DNA of 17,317 bases from SHLQ01 sp964441145. Lineage in GTDB: Bacteria > Actinomycetota > Acidimicrobiia > Acidimicrobiales > SHLQ01. A model generated the notes under the pieces. The model was given only the letters and a program-made list of their open reading frames with translations, was not told the origin of the DNA and made no database searches. Made by a program: the position numbers and the translations under genes. The DNA lies in NCBI GenBank assembly GCA_964441145.1, contig CAYTUB010000057.1, forward strand, positions 1-17,317. Direction: 5' to 3'. Every line of letters begins with the position of its first letter. The stretch's first letter is position 1. Shown in pieces: positions 1 to 6,870 of this stretch.

Positions 1-2
1 AC

Positions 3-215
3 GACGCCAACCGTGCCGCCGTGCAGGTCATCGAAGACCGTGTCCATCGTCGATCACGACTGCTCTACGACCCACAAACCGCGGGCGGCATGCTGGCCGC
101 CGTTCCCGCTGATCGAGCCGAATCCGTCGTAGCCGAACTCGAAGCAGCGGGCTTCGCTGGCTCTGCGGTGATCGGCAGCATCACCGAAGCCGCAGGCGAA
201 CTTCGGCTCGGCTAG
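3..215 (+). CDS. selD: Selenide, water dikinase (SelD), C-terminal fragment
   Basis: This is the last 70 residues of a gene that begins left of the window; the frame is open from base 3 to a TAG at 213-215. The fragment contains LLYDPQTAGGMLAAVPADRA, which matches the conserved DPQTSGGLL segment near the C-terminus of SelD and related AIR-synthase-fold (PurM-like) proteins, followed by a typical alpha/beta end (AGFAGSAVIGSI). SelD makes selenophosphate from selenide and ATP, the selenium donor for selenocysteine tRNA and selenouridine. The ATP-binding half and the catalytic Cys/Sec are outside the window, so neither the active site nor a possible fusion to an N-terminal oxidoreductase domain can be judged. 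The family assignment is good. Another PurM-like kinase is the less likely alternative. Confidence 0.8.
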   Translation, partial: DANRAAVQVIEDRVHRRSRLLYDPQTAGGMLAAVPADRAESVVAELEAAGFAGSAVIGSITEAAGELRLG

Positions 216-1414
216 ATAACGACGTCTTCGGCGAAGGGGCGGTCTTCTTCGACGCGTTGGTAGCCGAGTGGGGAGAGGTCTAGTGATCGGTACTCGCCGT
301 AGGTGACCAGCTCGCTGATTGCCCGACCGACAGCGGGGGCTTGTTGGAACCCGTGACCGCTGAAGCCGTTGGCGAACAAGAAGTTTGGGAGTTCGCTGGC
401 GGCTCCGATGATCAAGTTGTGGTCGAGGGTGTTGTAGGCGTATTGGCCACCCCACGACGTGACCTTGGAGATGCGATCGAAGACCGGAACGTATTTGGCG
501 ACCGTTGGCCAGATGAGTTCTTCGAACTCGTCCTCTCGTGCCTGCCAGTCGTCATAGTCGATCGTCGCGTCGTCGGCGGGCACGCCACCGGTCATGTAGT
601 GATGTTGCTCGCGGCGAAAGTGCACGCCTTCGGGGGTGATGGTTAGCGGCACGTTGTGCTCGATGGGAGTGCGGCAATCGAAGACGAAGCTGGTCCGCGC
701 TCTCGGCTCGACGGGCACGGGCAGGTCGACCATGGCGGCTACCTGTTTGGCTCGTGTGCCGGTGGTGTTCACGACGAAGCCGCAGTCGATCGACCCGCCC
801 GACTCCAGGCGAACCGACGTCACCCGACGCTCGGAGTCCTGGGTCGTCTCGATGTCGACGACGGTGTCTCGAATGAACGTCGCGCCGTTCGCTATCGCGC
901 GTTGGCGAAACCCCTGGAAGAGAGCCCAGCCATCGAACGAGCCTTCGCGCATCGAACCCATCCGGGCGCCGACGATCGTCGACGCGTCCATGTAGGGAAA
1001 CTGCTCCTCCACTTGGGCTGGTGTGAGCATGGTGGTCTCGGCGCCCTCGCTGTGCTGGATCTTCATCTGTCGAGTCAAGCTGTCGAACGCGTTCTCGTCT
1101 TGAGCCAAGAACAGATAGCCAGTGCCGCGATAGTTGAGCTCGGGAGATTGCCCATCGACTTGGGTGCGCGCGTGGAAGTCGTCGATGAAGTCGAGGCCGA
1201 ACTGGCTGATCTTGATATTGAGCGGCTGGCTGAACTGCTCTCGAATGGAGTTCTGTGCGCGTGAGGTGCCGCAGAACTCATAGCTCGTGTCCGTCTCGAC
1301 GACGGCTACGGTGCCATCGAAATCCGGGCTCTCGGTCAGAAAGTACGCGACCGCACTTCCCATGAGGGCGCCTCCAGCGCAGACCACGTCGTAGGTAGAC
1401 CCCGGTGGTGTCAT
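212..1414 (-). CDS. FAD-dependent oxidoreductase, DAO (D-amino acid/sarcosine oxidase-like) family
   Basis: The 400-residue protein starts with a Rossmann dinucleotide fold: DVVCAGGALMG at residues 9-19, then an acidic residue at the end of the second strand (VVETD). A GTSRAQNSIREQ segment follows, resembling the SRANAGGIR region of glycine/sarcosine-oxidase-like enzymes. The C-terminal part has GLPxFLFANGFSGHGFQQAP-like sequence (seen as NFLFANGFSGHGFQQAP), the usual second FAD-contacting motif of DAO-fold oxidases. It probably oxidises an amine or N-methyl amino acid; the substrate cannot be read from sequence. The Rossmann motif is GxAxxG rather than GxGxxG. The ATG overlaps the stop of the upstream SDR gene by one base (TAATG), so the two are translationally coupled. 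Its TAG shares the CTAG at 212-215 with the stop of the converging selD-like gene. Confidence 0.85.
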   Translation of the reverse strand: MTPPGSTYDVVCAGGALMGSAVAYFLTESPDFDGTVAVVETDTSYEFCGTSRAQNSIREQFSQPLNIKISQFGLDFIDDFHARTQVDGQSPELNYRGTGYLFLAQDENAFDSLTRQMKIQHSEGAETTMLTPAQVEEQFPYMDASTIVGARMGSMREGSFDGWALFQGFRQRAIANGATFIRDTVVDIETTQDSERRVTSVRLESGGSIDCGFVVNTTGTRAKQVAAMVDLPVPVEPRARTSFVFDCRTPIEHNVPLTITPEGVHFRREQHHYMTGGVPADDATIDYDDWQAREDEFEELIWPTVAKYVPVFDRISKVTSWGGQYAYNTLDHNLIIGAASELPNFLFANGFSGHGFQQAPAVGRAISELVTYGEYRSLDLSPLGYQRVEEDRPFAEDVVI

Positions 1415-2226
1415 TACAGATCCTCGACCTGAGGGAAGTCTTTCGGTGGACGAATGTCGACGGTCGCCGAGCGTTGCTGGGCAAGCATCCCGCCGTCGAC
1501 CTTGATGATGTCGCCGGTGATGTAGGCTGCGTCATCGGAAGCGAGGAAAAGGGCCGCTCCTGTCATGTCCTCGGGTTCTCCAACGTGGCCCATGGGAATG
1601 TTCACCCCGCTGATCTTTCGGTACTCCTCGCCCTGGCTACTGGTATCTATCGAACCAGGCATGAGGGCGTTCACGCGAATGCCGTAGCCAGCAAGGTCTA
1701 TGGCCATGGCACGGGTGAGGGCCTCGATCCCACCCTTGGTGGCGTCGTAGGCGGTGAAGGCTCGGTGTGCGCGAGTTGCACCCCCCGAGCTCATGTTGAT
1801 GATCGAGCCGCCGCCTTGCTTGGCCATAATGCGAGCGGCGGGCTGTGACACGAGGAAATGGCCGGTGAGGTTGACGTCGACGATGCGACGCCACCACTGT
1901 TCATCGGCTTCGAAGAAGTGCAACATTGGGCTGACGATGCCTGCGTTGTTGACGACGACATCGATCCGGCCATGCTCCTGCATCGTGTCGTCGATCATGG
2001 AGCCGACCTGTTCGCTATTAGAGACATCGGCGATGGACAGCATCGCCGAACCGCCGGACTTCACGATGTCGTCGACGACCTCACGCGCAGCTGCTTCGTC
2101 GATGTCATTGACAACAACGTGGCAGTGCTGCTCGGCAAAACGTTTGGCGATGGCTGCTCCAATGCCCTTGGCCGAGCCCGTCACGAGTACGACTTTTTCG
2201 CTAAGTGAGGAGTACGTGGTGGCCAT
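1414..2226 (-). CDS. SDR-family NAD(P)-dependent oxidoreductase (classical short-chain dehydrogenase)
   Basis: The 270-residue protein has every hallmark of a classical SDR: TGSAKGIG at residues 16-23 (TGxxxGIG cofactor motif), NNAG at 93-96, catalytic Asn119, Ser147, Tyr160 and Lys164 (YxxxK), and a C-terminal ITGDIIKVDGG segment. Asp41 at the end of the second beta strand suggests NAD(H) rather than NADP(H). These enzymes oxidise alcohols or reduce ketones in the cytoplasm; the substrate is unknown. The ATG has an AAGGAAG Shine-Dalgarno five bases upstream. The gene is the first of a two-gene operon with the FAD oxidoreductase, suggesting consecutive oxidations in one catabolic route. The tail of about 20 residues after VDGG is slightly longer than usual. 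Confidence 0.93.
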   Translation of the reverse strand: MATTYSSLSEKVVLVTGSAKGIGAAIAKRFAEQHCHVVVNDIDEAAAREVVDDIVKSGGSAMLSIADVSNSEQVGSMIDDTMQEHGRIDVVVNNAGIVSPMLHFFEADEQWWRRIVDVNLTGHFLVSQPAARIMAKQGGGSIINMSSGGATRAHRAFTAYDATKGGIEALTRAMAIDLAGYGIRVNALMPGSIDTSSQGEEYRKISGVNIPMGHVGEPEDMTGAALFLASDDAAYITGDIIKVDGGMLAQQRSATVDIRPPKDFPQVEDL

Positions 2227-2390
2227 GTTGCTTCCTTAGGGAGTGGTTCGACGGTCACATTACTGCGCTCTTACGAAACAGTGACAGTCCGATAGTTGAT
2301 TGGGTCGAAAACTACGGAGCGTGTAATCTCGGTCGTATCGGCGTAGTGCGGCTGAGCGGTGCGTCCTGAAAGTGACTGGGGGCCACGACG

Positions 2391-5186
2391 GTGGAAAAAG
2401 GCGTAGTTGGTAAGGGCGTTGCCCTCGTTCTTTTGCTCGGGCTGATCGTGATCGGCATCTTTGCGTTGGCTGATGGCGATAGCGAAACCGATCAAGTTGC
2501 CGGTGACGCAATCGCGGCTGAACCAATCGAAGCCGAGGTTGCAGCAGCAACGGAGGTTCCTCCTGCTGAGGACACGGCCAGCGATGTAGCCGAAGAAGCC
2601 GAAGCCGACGACGAAGTCGTCGAGGCTGATACTGCTACGACGACGGTGGCTCCGACTACGTCGACCACGACCACTACCTCAACGACCGTCGCCCCTACGA
2701 CCTCGACGTCCAGCTCCACCTCCACGACGTCGAGCACAACGACGACATCAACCACAACTTCGACGACCACGACGGCTGCGCCAGCGCCTGTAGCAACAAC
2801 CCCGCCAGAGGTTGAGACTCCCGAAGACGACGATGAGACAGCCGACGTCGACGGCGATTCAGGTAGTGACGCCGATGAGGCTGGCGACGGAGATTCGAGC
2901 GATTCAGGTAGTGACGCGGCCGAGGCTAGCGACGGAGATTCGAGCGACTCAGGTAGCGACGCGGCGGAGTCAAGTGACGACAGCGAGCCGAACCGCAGCC
3001 GAGGCGATTCCGTTTCCGACGCAGCGGACTCGGTTGGCGATGAGGACGAAGAAGCTCAGATCGGCGACGAGGCCATCTTCTTCGGATCGCCATTCCCTGG
3101 CCAAGTCACCTTCCTTAACGGTGAGTTCGTTCGTCTCGAAGCGGGCCCGGACGGCTTCGAAGTTCTTCGTTCGTCCGATGGCGGTAATTGGCAAGCCGAA
3201 CCCACAACCGGGCTCCCCGAATTTGGCTTCGTGCAGAGCTTCGATTCCTTCAATGGTGGTTTGGTTGCCATCCTCGAAGTCGAGCCGGATTTCACCGACG
3301 ACATCTTCTTCGGTGAGTTCGAGCAGATCGTGGCAACATCGACCGACGGCCAGGCCTGGGTCACAACCGATTTGCCTGACGTCATGGCAGACGGAGGTTT
3401 CACGTTCGTCGTTGGCGCCGCAGTATCTGGCGGTCAACTGGGAGTGCTCGTCAGCGTTGAACCGGCATTCAACGACCCCTTCCAGATCATCTTTGAATCT
3501 GGTCTGCTCACCGACGAGCAGCTCGAGAATTTCTGTGACATCGGCATCGATGGACCCGGCGAACCGGTCATCGTCACCTCGTGTGACTTTGAGGAGATTG
3601 ATGCACTCTTCGAGCAATTCGAAGAAGATCTCGCCAACGCCGAAACCGAGGAGGAGAAACTCGAGATCGAAGATGCTTTCTTTGAGGCTCAAGAGGATGC
3701 CTTCTTTGGTGAAGAAATTCTGCGCATCGAACCCGGCGAGGAGTTCTATGACGAGATCGTCGATGGCTTCTTCGGCAATGACCCGTTTCAACTCCTCTTG
3801 GACGCTGGGCTCCTGACCGAGGACCAGCTCAATAACTTGTGCGACGTGATCACCGATGGCCCCGGCGAACCGGTCATCATCACCACATGTAACTTCGAGG
3901 AACTCGACGAAGCGTTTGCAGAGTTCGACGAAGAGCTTGCTGAGTTAGTAGAGGCCTTCGAGAACGCCGAAACCGACGAAGAGCGCGAAGCGATTGAGGC
4001 AGAGAAGCTCGCGCTGGAGGAGGAGTTCTTCGCACTGGAGGAGGGGTTCTTCGGTGATGAAGACCTCTTCGCGGGTGAAGAGGTACTGCGCCTTGAACCC
4101 GGTGACGAGTTCTACGACGAGTTCGTTGAAGGCTTCTTTGGCTTCGGCAGTGTTCTGCCTCCTCTTGTGATCACCGGGCCGCTTGGTGGCACTCTCGACA
4201 TCGTTGAGCTGCCGGTAGCGGGCTTTGCAAATTCGATTGTCGCTACAGACGACGGGTTTATTGCGACGGTGTTCGATAACTTCACCGGCGGCACAGCCGT
4301 ACTCCGCTCGCCTGACGGATTGAACTGGACGCAAGTCGAGCGCTTCGTAGACATTGCCGACGGCGACGAATTCTCTGATGTGCGGATCGCCTCGAACGAT
4401 GAGTTGGCTCTCGCCATCGTGGTGGACTTCGGCGGTCCCGAACAAGCTGCCCCCGTAGTACTTACCAGCGATGACCTCGGTGTCACCTGGTCGGAGAGTC
4501 CTATCCCGACAGAGCTGTTCAACATCTTCCCGCAAGCTGTCGGTGGCCCCGGAGGGTTCGCCGCCATCATCGGCGGATCCACCGAGCCATTCAACGACTT
4601 CTTCTTTGGGCCCGAAGTCGTCGAGATCGAGCAGGACGGCTTCATCATGGAGATCAATCTGAACGAGGGCATCGGCGCACTACGCACTGTTGACGGGACG
4701 GTCATTCACGAAGAGGTCTTCTTCGAAGAGGCCCTCTTTGAAGGCGAGATTCCACATGTGCTCCGAATCGATACCTCTATCGATAGTGAGGGCGATGCCA
4801 TATGGCTTGACCCCGACACGGGTGAGGTTCTCGTAACGTTCCTGGGCGTCGACATCGATGACGCGGTGAATGAGGCGTTCGAGACATTCGAAGAGCAGCA
4901 AGAATTTGAGGAACCCGAGTTCGTTCGTGAACTGTGGTTCTCCGTCGATGGCGAGACGTGGATCTTGCTCGAGACTTTCGACGATGACGATGGTGATTTC
5001 ACCACGATCGCGGCGGTGGGCGACGACGAGATTTTGCTCCTGACCGAATCGTTCCCGATTCCTCCAGACGAGCTTTTCGTGTTTGAGGAAGAAGGCCGCG
5101 ATCCAACCGAAGAGGAGATCGAGGCGATCGACGAATTCTTCCTCCAGGAGCCAACGTTCACGTGGATCCTGGTTCCGATTAGTTAG
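2391..5186 (+). CDS. Membrane-anchored acidic surface protein with Asp-box propeller repeats and a duplicated inserted module
   Basis: The 931-residue protein begins at GTG. Residues 9-27 form a hydrophobic segment that is a signal anchor or uncleaved signal. An acidic spacer follows, then a Thr/Ser stalk (81-130), a 15-residue Asp/Ser repeat (156-200) and an extracellular body. The body has Asp-box (BNR/sialidase-like) turns S-x-D-G-x-x-W at about 261, 317, 640 and 851 and a canonical SDDLGVTW at 693-700, so a beta-propeller-like fold is likely. Between the second and third boxes lie two tandem copies of an acidic module (361-462 and 463-584), each with two Cys and a GLLT-x-x-QL helix. No enzyme signature was recognised. 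It probably serves binding or sensing at the cell surface. The spacer upstream (2227-2390) is shared with the divergent SDR gene; a weak promoter with a -10 TAATCT (2324-2329) is possible. The gene ends in a 4-base overlap with the converging sulfotransferase. Confidence 0.85.
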   Translation: MEKGVVGKGVALVLLLGLIVIGIFALADGDSETDQVAGDAIAAEPIEAEVAAATEVPPAEDTASDVAEEAEADDEVVEADTATTTVAPTTSTTTTTSTTVAPTTSTSSSTSTTSSTTTTSTTTSTTTTAAPAPVATTPPEVETPEDDDETADVDGDSGSDADEAGDGDSSDSGSDAAEASDGDSSDSGSDAAESSDDSEPNRSRGDSVSDAADSVGDEDEEAQIGDEAIFFGSPFPGQVTFLNGEFVRLEAGPDGFEVLRSSDGGNWQAEPTTGLPEFGFVQSFDSFNGGLVAILEVEPDFTDDIFFGEFEQIVATSTDGQAWVTTDLPDVMADGGFTFVVGAAVSGGQLGVLVSVEPAFNDPFQIIFESGLLTDEQLENFCDIGIDGPGEPVIVTSCDFEEIDALFEQFEEDLANAETEEEKLEIEDAFFEAQEDAFFGEEILRIEPGEEFYDEIVDGFFGNDPFQLLLDAGLLTEDQLNNLCDVITDGPGEPVIITTCNFEELDEAFAEFDEELAELVEAFENAETDEEREAIEAEKLALEEEFFALEEGFFGDEDLFAGEEVLRLEPGDEFYDEFVEGFFGFGSVLPPLVITGPLGGTLDIVELPVAGFANSIVATDDGFIATVFDNFTGGTAVLRSPDGLNWTQVERFVDIADGDEFSDVRIASNDELALAIVVDFGGPEQAAPVVLTSDDLGVTWSESPIPTELFNIFPQAVGGPGGFAAIIGGSTEPFNDFFFGPEVVEIEQDGFIMEINLNEGIGALRTVDGTVIHEEVFFEEALFEGEIPHVLRIDTSIDSEGDAIWLDPDTGEVLVTFLGVDIDDAVNEAFETFEEQQEFEEPEFVRELWFSVDGETWILLETFDDDDGDFTTIAAVGDDEILLLTESFPIPPDELFVFEEEGRDPTEEEIEAIDEFFLQEPTFTWILVPIS
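2631..2780 (+). repeat. Thr/Ser-rich low-complexity stalk coding region
   Basis: Irregular ACN/TCN codon repetition encodes residues 81-130, nearly all Thr and Ser with a twice-occurring VAPTTST segment. Such stretches are typical extended stalks, often glycosylated, lifting a domain away from the membrane. The repeat also gives long meaningless open frames on the opposite strand. Confidence 0.85.
2856..2985 (+). repeat. 45-base in-frame tandem repeat (three copies, last degenerate)
   Basis: Copies begin at 2856, 2901 and 2946. Each starts GATTCAGGTAGTGACGC or a near variant and encodes the 15-residue unit DSGSDA-x-E-x-SDGDSS. The first two copies are nearly identical in DNA; the third diverges after about 33 bases. 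In-frame period and high identity point to recent expansion of the Asp/Ser linker. Copy number may vary between strains. Confidence 0.85.
3471..4142 (+). repeat. Tandem duplication of an acidic two-cysteine module
   Basis: Copy 1 (3471-3776, residues 361-462) and copy 2 (3777-4142, residues 463-584) share the order NDPFQ, GLLT-x-x-QL, CD, DGPGEPVI, a second Cys, FEE-x-D, NAET-x-EE, LR-I/L-EPG, EFYDE and GFFG. Copy 2 carries about 20 extra residues of Glu/Phe-rich helix. The divergence at DNA level indicates an old duplication, unlike the 45-base repeat. Each copy has exactly two Cys about 18 residues apart, which could form a disulfide outside the cell. Confidence 0.8.
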
Positions 5187-5956
5187 CGCGCCCGCCGGTG
5201 ATAGTCGAGGTCCACGGCGAAAGCCTTGGCCACGAGTTCGGCCAGCTGATCATCTCGAAACGATTCCTTTGCGAAGGCATCGTGGTTGGCGAGCTGCGCG
5301 CTCGGAACATCTACGAGTGACTCGCTGATCTGATCGCTATAGGCGGTGGTGTTGGTCTTATTGTTCTCGATCGTTGATCCGGTGAGCTCGCCAAGCTGGG
5401 TGAAGAATTGATCTGCAGATGAGAGTTTGTAGAGGTGGTCGTACTCGAAGCCGTCGGTGGCGAACGCGAACGGAACTTGGGTGTTCCAGTGGTGGTTGAG
5501 CGCCGGTTCGCCCATCCCCCGATTGCTGATGGTGCCGCAGACCTGCTGCACGAACTGGCGGAAGGACAGTCCGGTGTAGGCGCCATCGCTCGAGGCTGTG
5601 GTTTCGTAGAACTCACGTGCGAACGGTTCGAGATCGCCCAGAGTCTGCAGGTCTTTATTCGCGTTGCGTACAAACTTGTTCAGGTAGGCGCTGATCAGAC
5701 GGTCGTAGGGCTCGCGCAACATGGCGATCGAGGTGTACCCCTCGGTTGCGCAGAGGTGTCGCGCCTCCTCAGCTGATCGGTGATAGGAGCGCTCCGCAAG
5801 CCATCCCCGCATACCACCGGGCTGGTCGGACAAGCTTCCTTTGGGCAAGCCAAAGACGGTGAAACAGAGCTCGAAGACGATCGAGGTGCAGGCCGCCTTC
5901 GGTGTCCAAAAGATCACCAGTTCGTGTTCTGGCAACGCGTATGCCTGCCTGGTCAC
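5183..5956 (-). CDS. Sulfotransferase family protein
   Basis: The 257-residue protein carries the two PAPS-binding motifs of sulfotransferases: TPKAACTS at residues 18-25 (5'-phosphosulfate loop, P-K-x-x-C/S-T-S) and LREPYDRLISAY at 80-91 (3'-phosphate loop, with Arg81 and Ser89). PKAACTS is most like the carbohydrate sulfotransferase (Sulfotransfer_2 / HNK-1) group. The protein should transfer sulfate from PAPS to a glycan or other acceptor; the acceptor is unknown. The start is GTG at 5956; the upstream frame is closed by a TGA at 5999-6001 with no ATG between. There is no N-terminal membrane segment, so it is probably cytoplasmic. Its TAA overlaps the TAG of the converging surface-protein gene (TTAG, 5183-5186). 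The neighbouring surface protein is a possible but unproven link. Confidence 0.82.
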   Translation of the reverse strand: MTRQAYALPEHELVIFWTPKAACTSIVFELCFTVFGLPKGSLSDQPGGMRGWLAERSYHRSAEEARHLCATEGYTSIAMLREPYDRLISAYLNKFVRNANKDLQTLGDLEPFAREFYETTASSDGAYTGLSFRQFVQQVCGTISNRGMGEPALNHHWNTQVPFAFATDGFEYDHLYKLSSADQFFTQLGELTGSTIENNKTNTTAYSDQISESLVDVPSAQLANHDAFAKESFRDDQLAELVAKAFAVDLDYHRRAR

Positions 5957-6047
5957 GAGCGCGTCCTCGCGGCGTGGCCTGTCGCACTCATAGCTCCATC
6001 ATAGAGGGCCTTCGAGAACGTCTAACCGGTATTACTTATTTGTGTCC

Positions 6048-6076
6048 TTGACTTCTGTTCGTAATGTTTGTAACAT
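6048..6076 (+). promoter_or_regulatory. Sigma70-type promoter for the candidate small RNA
   Basis: TTGACT (6048-6053) and TAACAT (6071-6076) are separated by exactly 17 bases, giving 5/6 and 4/6 matches to consensus. The predicted start is near A6083. A dyad ATGTT-TGT-AACAT overlaps the -10 and could be an operator. No protein gene follows on +; the next thing downstream is the structured stretch 6086-6238. Confidence 0.6.
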
Positions 6077-6082
6077 AACTGC

Positions 6083-6248
6083 AACGTCGAAATCGAAGAA
6101 GGCTTCCGTCTTCTCCGGGTTCGACCACGGGTACTTAACTGTCCCGGTCGGTTAGACCACACGACCGCCCGCGCCTGATCGACCGGGGCAGTTAAACCCA
6201 AAGATTCGACTTAACCGCCAGCGACATCGCTGGCGGTTCCTTCGTTTT
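6083..6248 (+). ncRNA. Candidate structured small RNA of unknown family
   Basis: Between a good promoter and a terminator hairpin lies about 160 bases with strong pairing and no credible ORF. Seen pairings: a closing helix GTCGAAATC (6086-6094) with GATTCGAC (6203-6210), one bulged A; a small hairpin at 6095-6113; a long helix of 6129-6153 with 6177-6200 (GGGT, then TTAACTG, then TCCCGGTCGGTT against the reverse partner, with wobbles), loop 6154-6176; and the terminator at 6213-6238. TTCGAC also occurs at 6120-6125, so the closing helix has an alternative partner. I could not match it to SRP RNA (no conserved apical loop), 6C RNA (no run of six C), 6S, tmRNA or RNase P. The opposite strand is the leader of the sulfotransferase gene, so a cis-regulatory element there is the main alternative. 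Confidence 0.5.
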
Positions 6249-6870
6249 GCGACCCTGCGGGCCCGCCGAGACGTTGACGACCTTCGAGCGCCTTGCTCAA
6301 GGTCAACTCGTCGGCGTATTCGAGGTCGCCGCCAACGGGCAGACCCGAGGCAATCTTGGTCACGGTGATCCCGAGCGGTTCGAGTAGCCGTGCGAGATAC
6401 ATGGCGGTGGCCTCACCCTCAATATTGGGATTGGTAGCCAAGATGATCTCGTCGATTCCCTCGGTCGTGATTCGCGAGAGGAGTTGTGCAATGCGCAGCT
6501 GTTCTGGCCCGATGCCCTCGATAGGGCTGATCGCTCCTTGCAACACGTGATAGCGGCCACGGAATTCGCGGGTCCTCTCGAACGCCACAATGTCGCGGCT
6601 TTCTTCGACTACGCAGACCATTGTTTGATCTCGGGCCGGATCGCCACAGATACCGCACTCGGCACCTTCGGCAATATTGAAGCACCGCTCGCAGAAGGCA
6701 ATCCTGGCTTTCACTTCATCGATGGCCCGCGACAGCCGCGTTGCATCCGCCGTCGATATTTTCAAGATGTGGTAGGCGATCCGCTGCGCTGACTTCGGAC
6801 CGACGCCGGGCAGACGCCCGAGCTCATCGATGAGGTCTTGAACAGGACCGGCAAAGACAGCCAAGCTCAA
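6211..6870 (-). CDS. recR: Recombination mediator protein RecR
   Basis: The 219-residue protein has an N-terminal helix-hairpin-helix (LGRLPGVGPKSAQRIAYH, about 17-34), a four-Cys zinc finger (Cys60, 63, 72, 75) and a Toprim domain (VVEE at 87-90, then HVLQGAISP and ATNPNIEGEATAMYL). RecR works with RecF/RecO to load RecA on gapped DNA. Family members are about 200 residues; this one has an extra tail of about 20 (GGPAGSQNEGTASDVAGG) whose codons form the terminator hairpin. The annotated start is TTG at 6870, giving a TTGA overlap with the ybaB stop. GGAGG at 6875-6879 is only 3 bases from it, and a second in-frame TTG at 6864 has a 9-base spacing, so either may be used. It is the third gene of dnaX-ybaB-recR. 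Confidence 0.96.
   Translation of the reverse strand: MSLAVFAGPVQDLIDELGRLPGVGPKSAQRIAYHILKISTADATRLSRAIDEVKARIAFCERCFNIAEGAECGICGDPARDQTMVCVVEESRDIVAFERTREFRGRYHVLQGAISPIEGIGPEQLRIAQLLSRITTEGIDEIILATNPNIEGEATAMYLARLLEPLGITVTKIASGLPVGGDLEYADELTLSKALEGRQRLGGPAGSQNEGTASDVAGG
6213..6248 (+). terminator. Rho-independent terminator hairpin on + (overlaps recR 3' end)
   Basis: AACCGCCAGCG (6213-6223), loop ACAT, CGCTGGCGGTT (6228-6238): an 11-bp perfect stem, followed on + by CCTTCGTTTT. On minus the hairpin lies before the recR stop and is followed by AAGTCGAATC with no T run, so it is oriented to stop + transcription. The T tract is interrupted, so strength is uncertain. Confidence 0.6.

Noticed and set aside
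656..1264. A 202-residue + frame across the FAD oxidoreductase
   Set aside because: Antisense to a clear enzyme gene, with no motif or ribosome-binding site.
2856..2985. Direct repeats considered as a CRISPR array
   Set aside because: Period is 45 bases with no unique spacers, and the repeat is in frame inside a coding region.
2970..3791. A 273-residue minus-strand frame inside the surface-protein gene, and other antisense frames there
   Set aside because: They follow from the GAN/TTC-rich codon bias of the acidic + protein and show no domain, start signal or operon context.
5988..6047. Small leader peptide or promoter on minus ahead of the sulfotransferase gene
   Set aside because: A 12-codon frame ending at the GTG start exists, but without a ribosome-binding site or convincing promoter match.
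6083..6248. Known RNA families: SRP RNA (often near dnaX), tRNA, 6C RNA
   Set aside because: No SRP apical loop signature, no tRNA cloverleaf around the TTCGACC segment, and no six-C loops.
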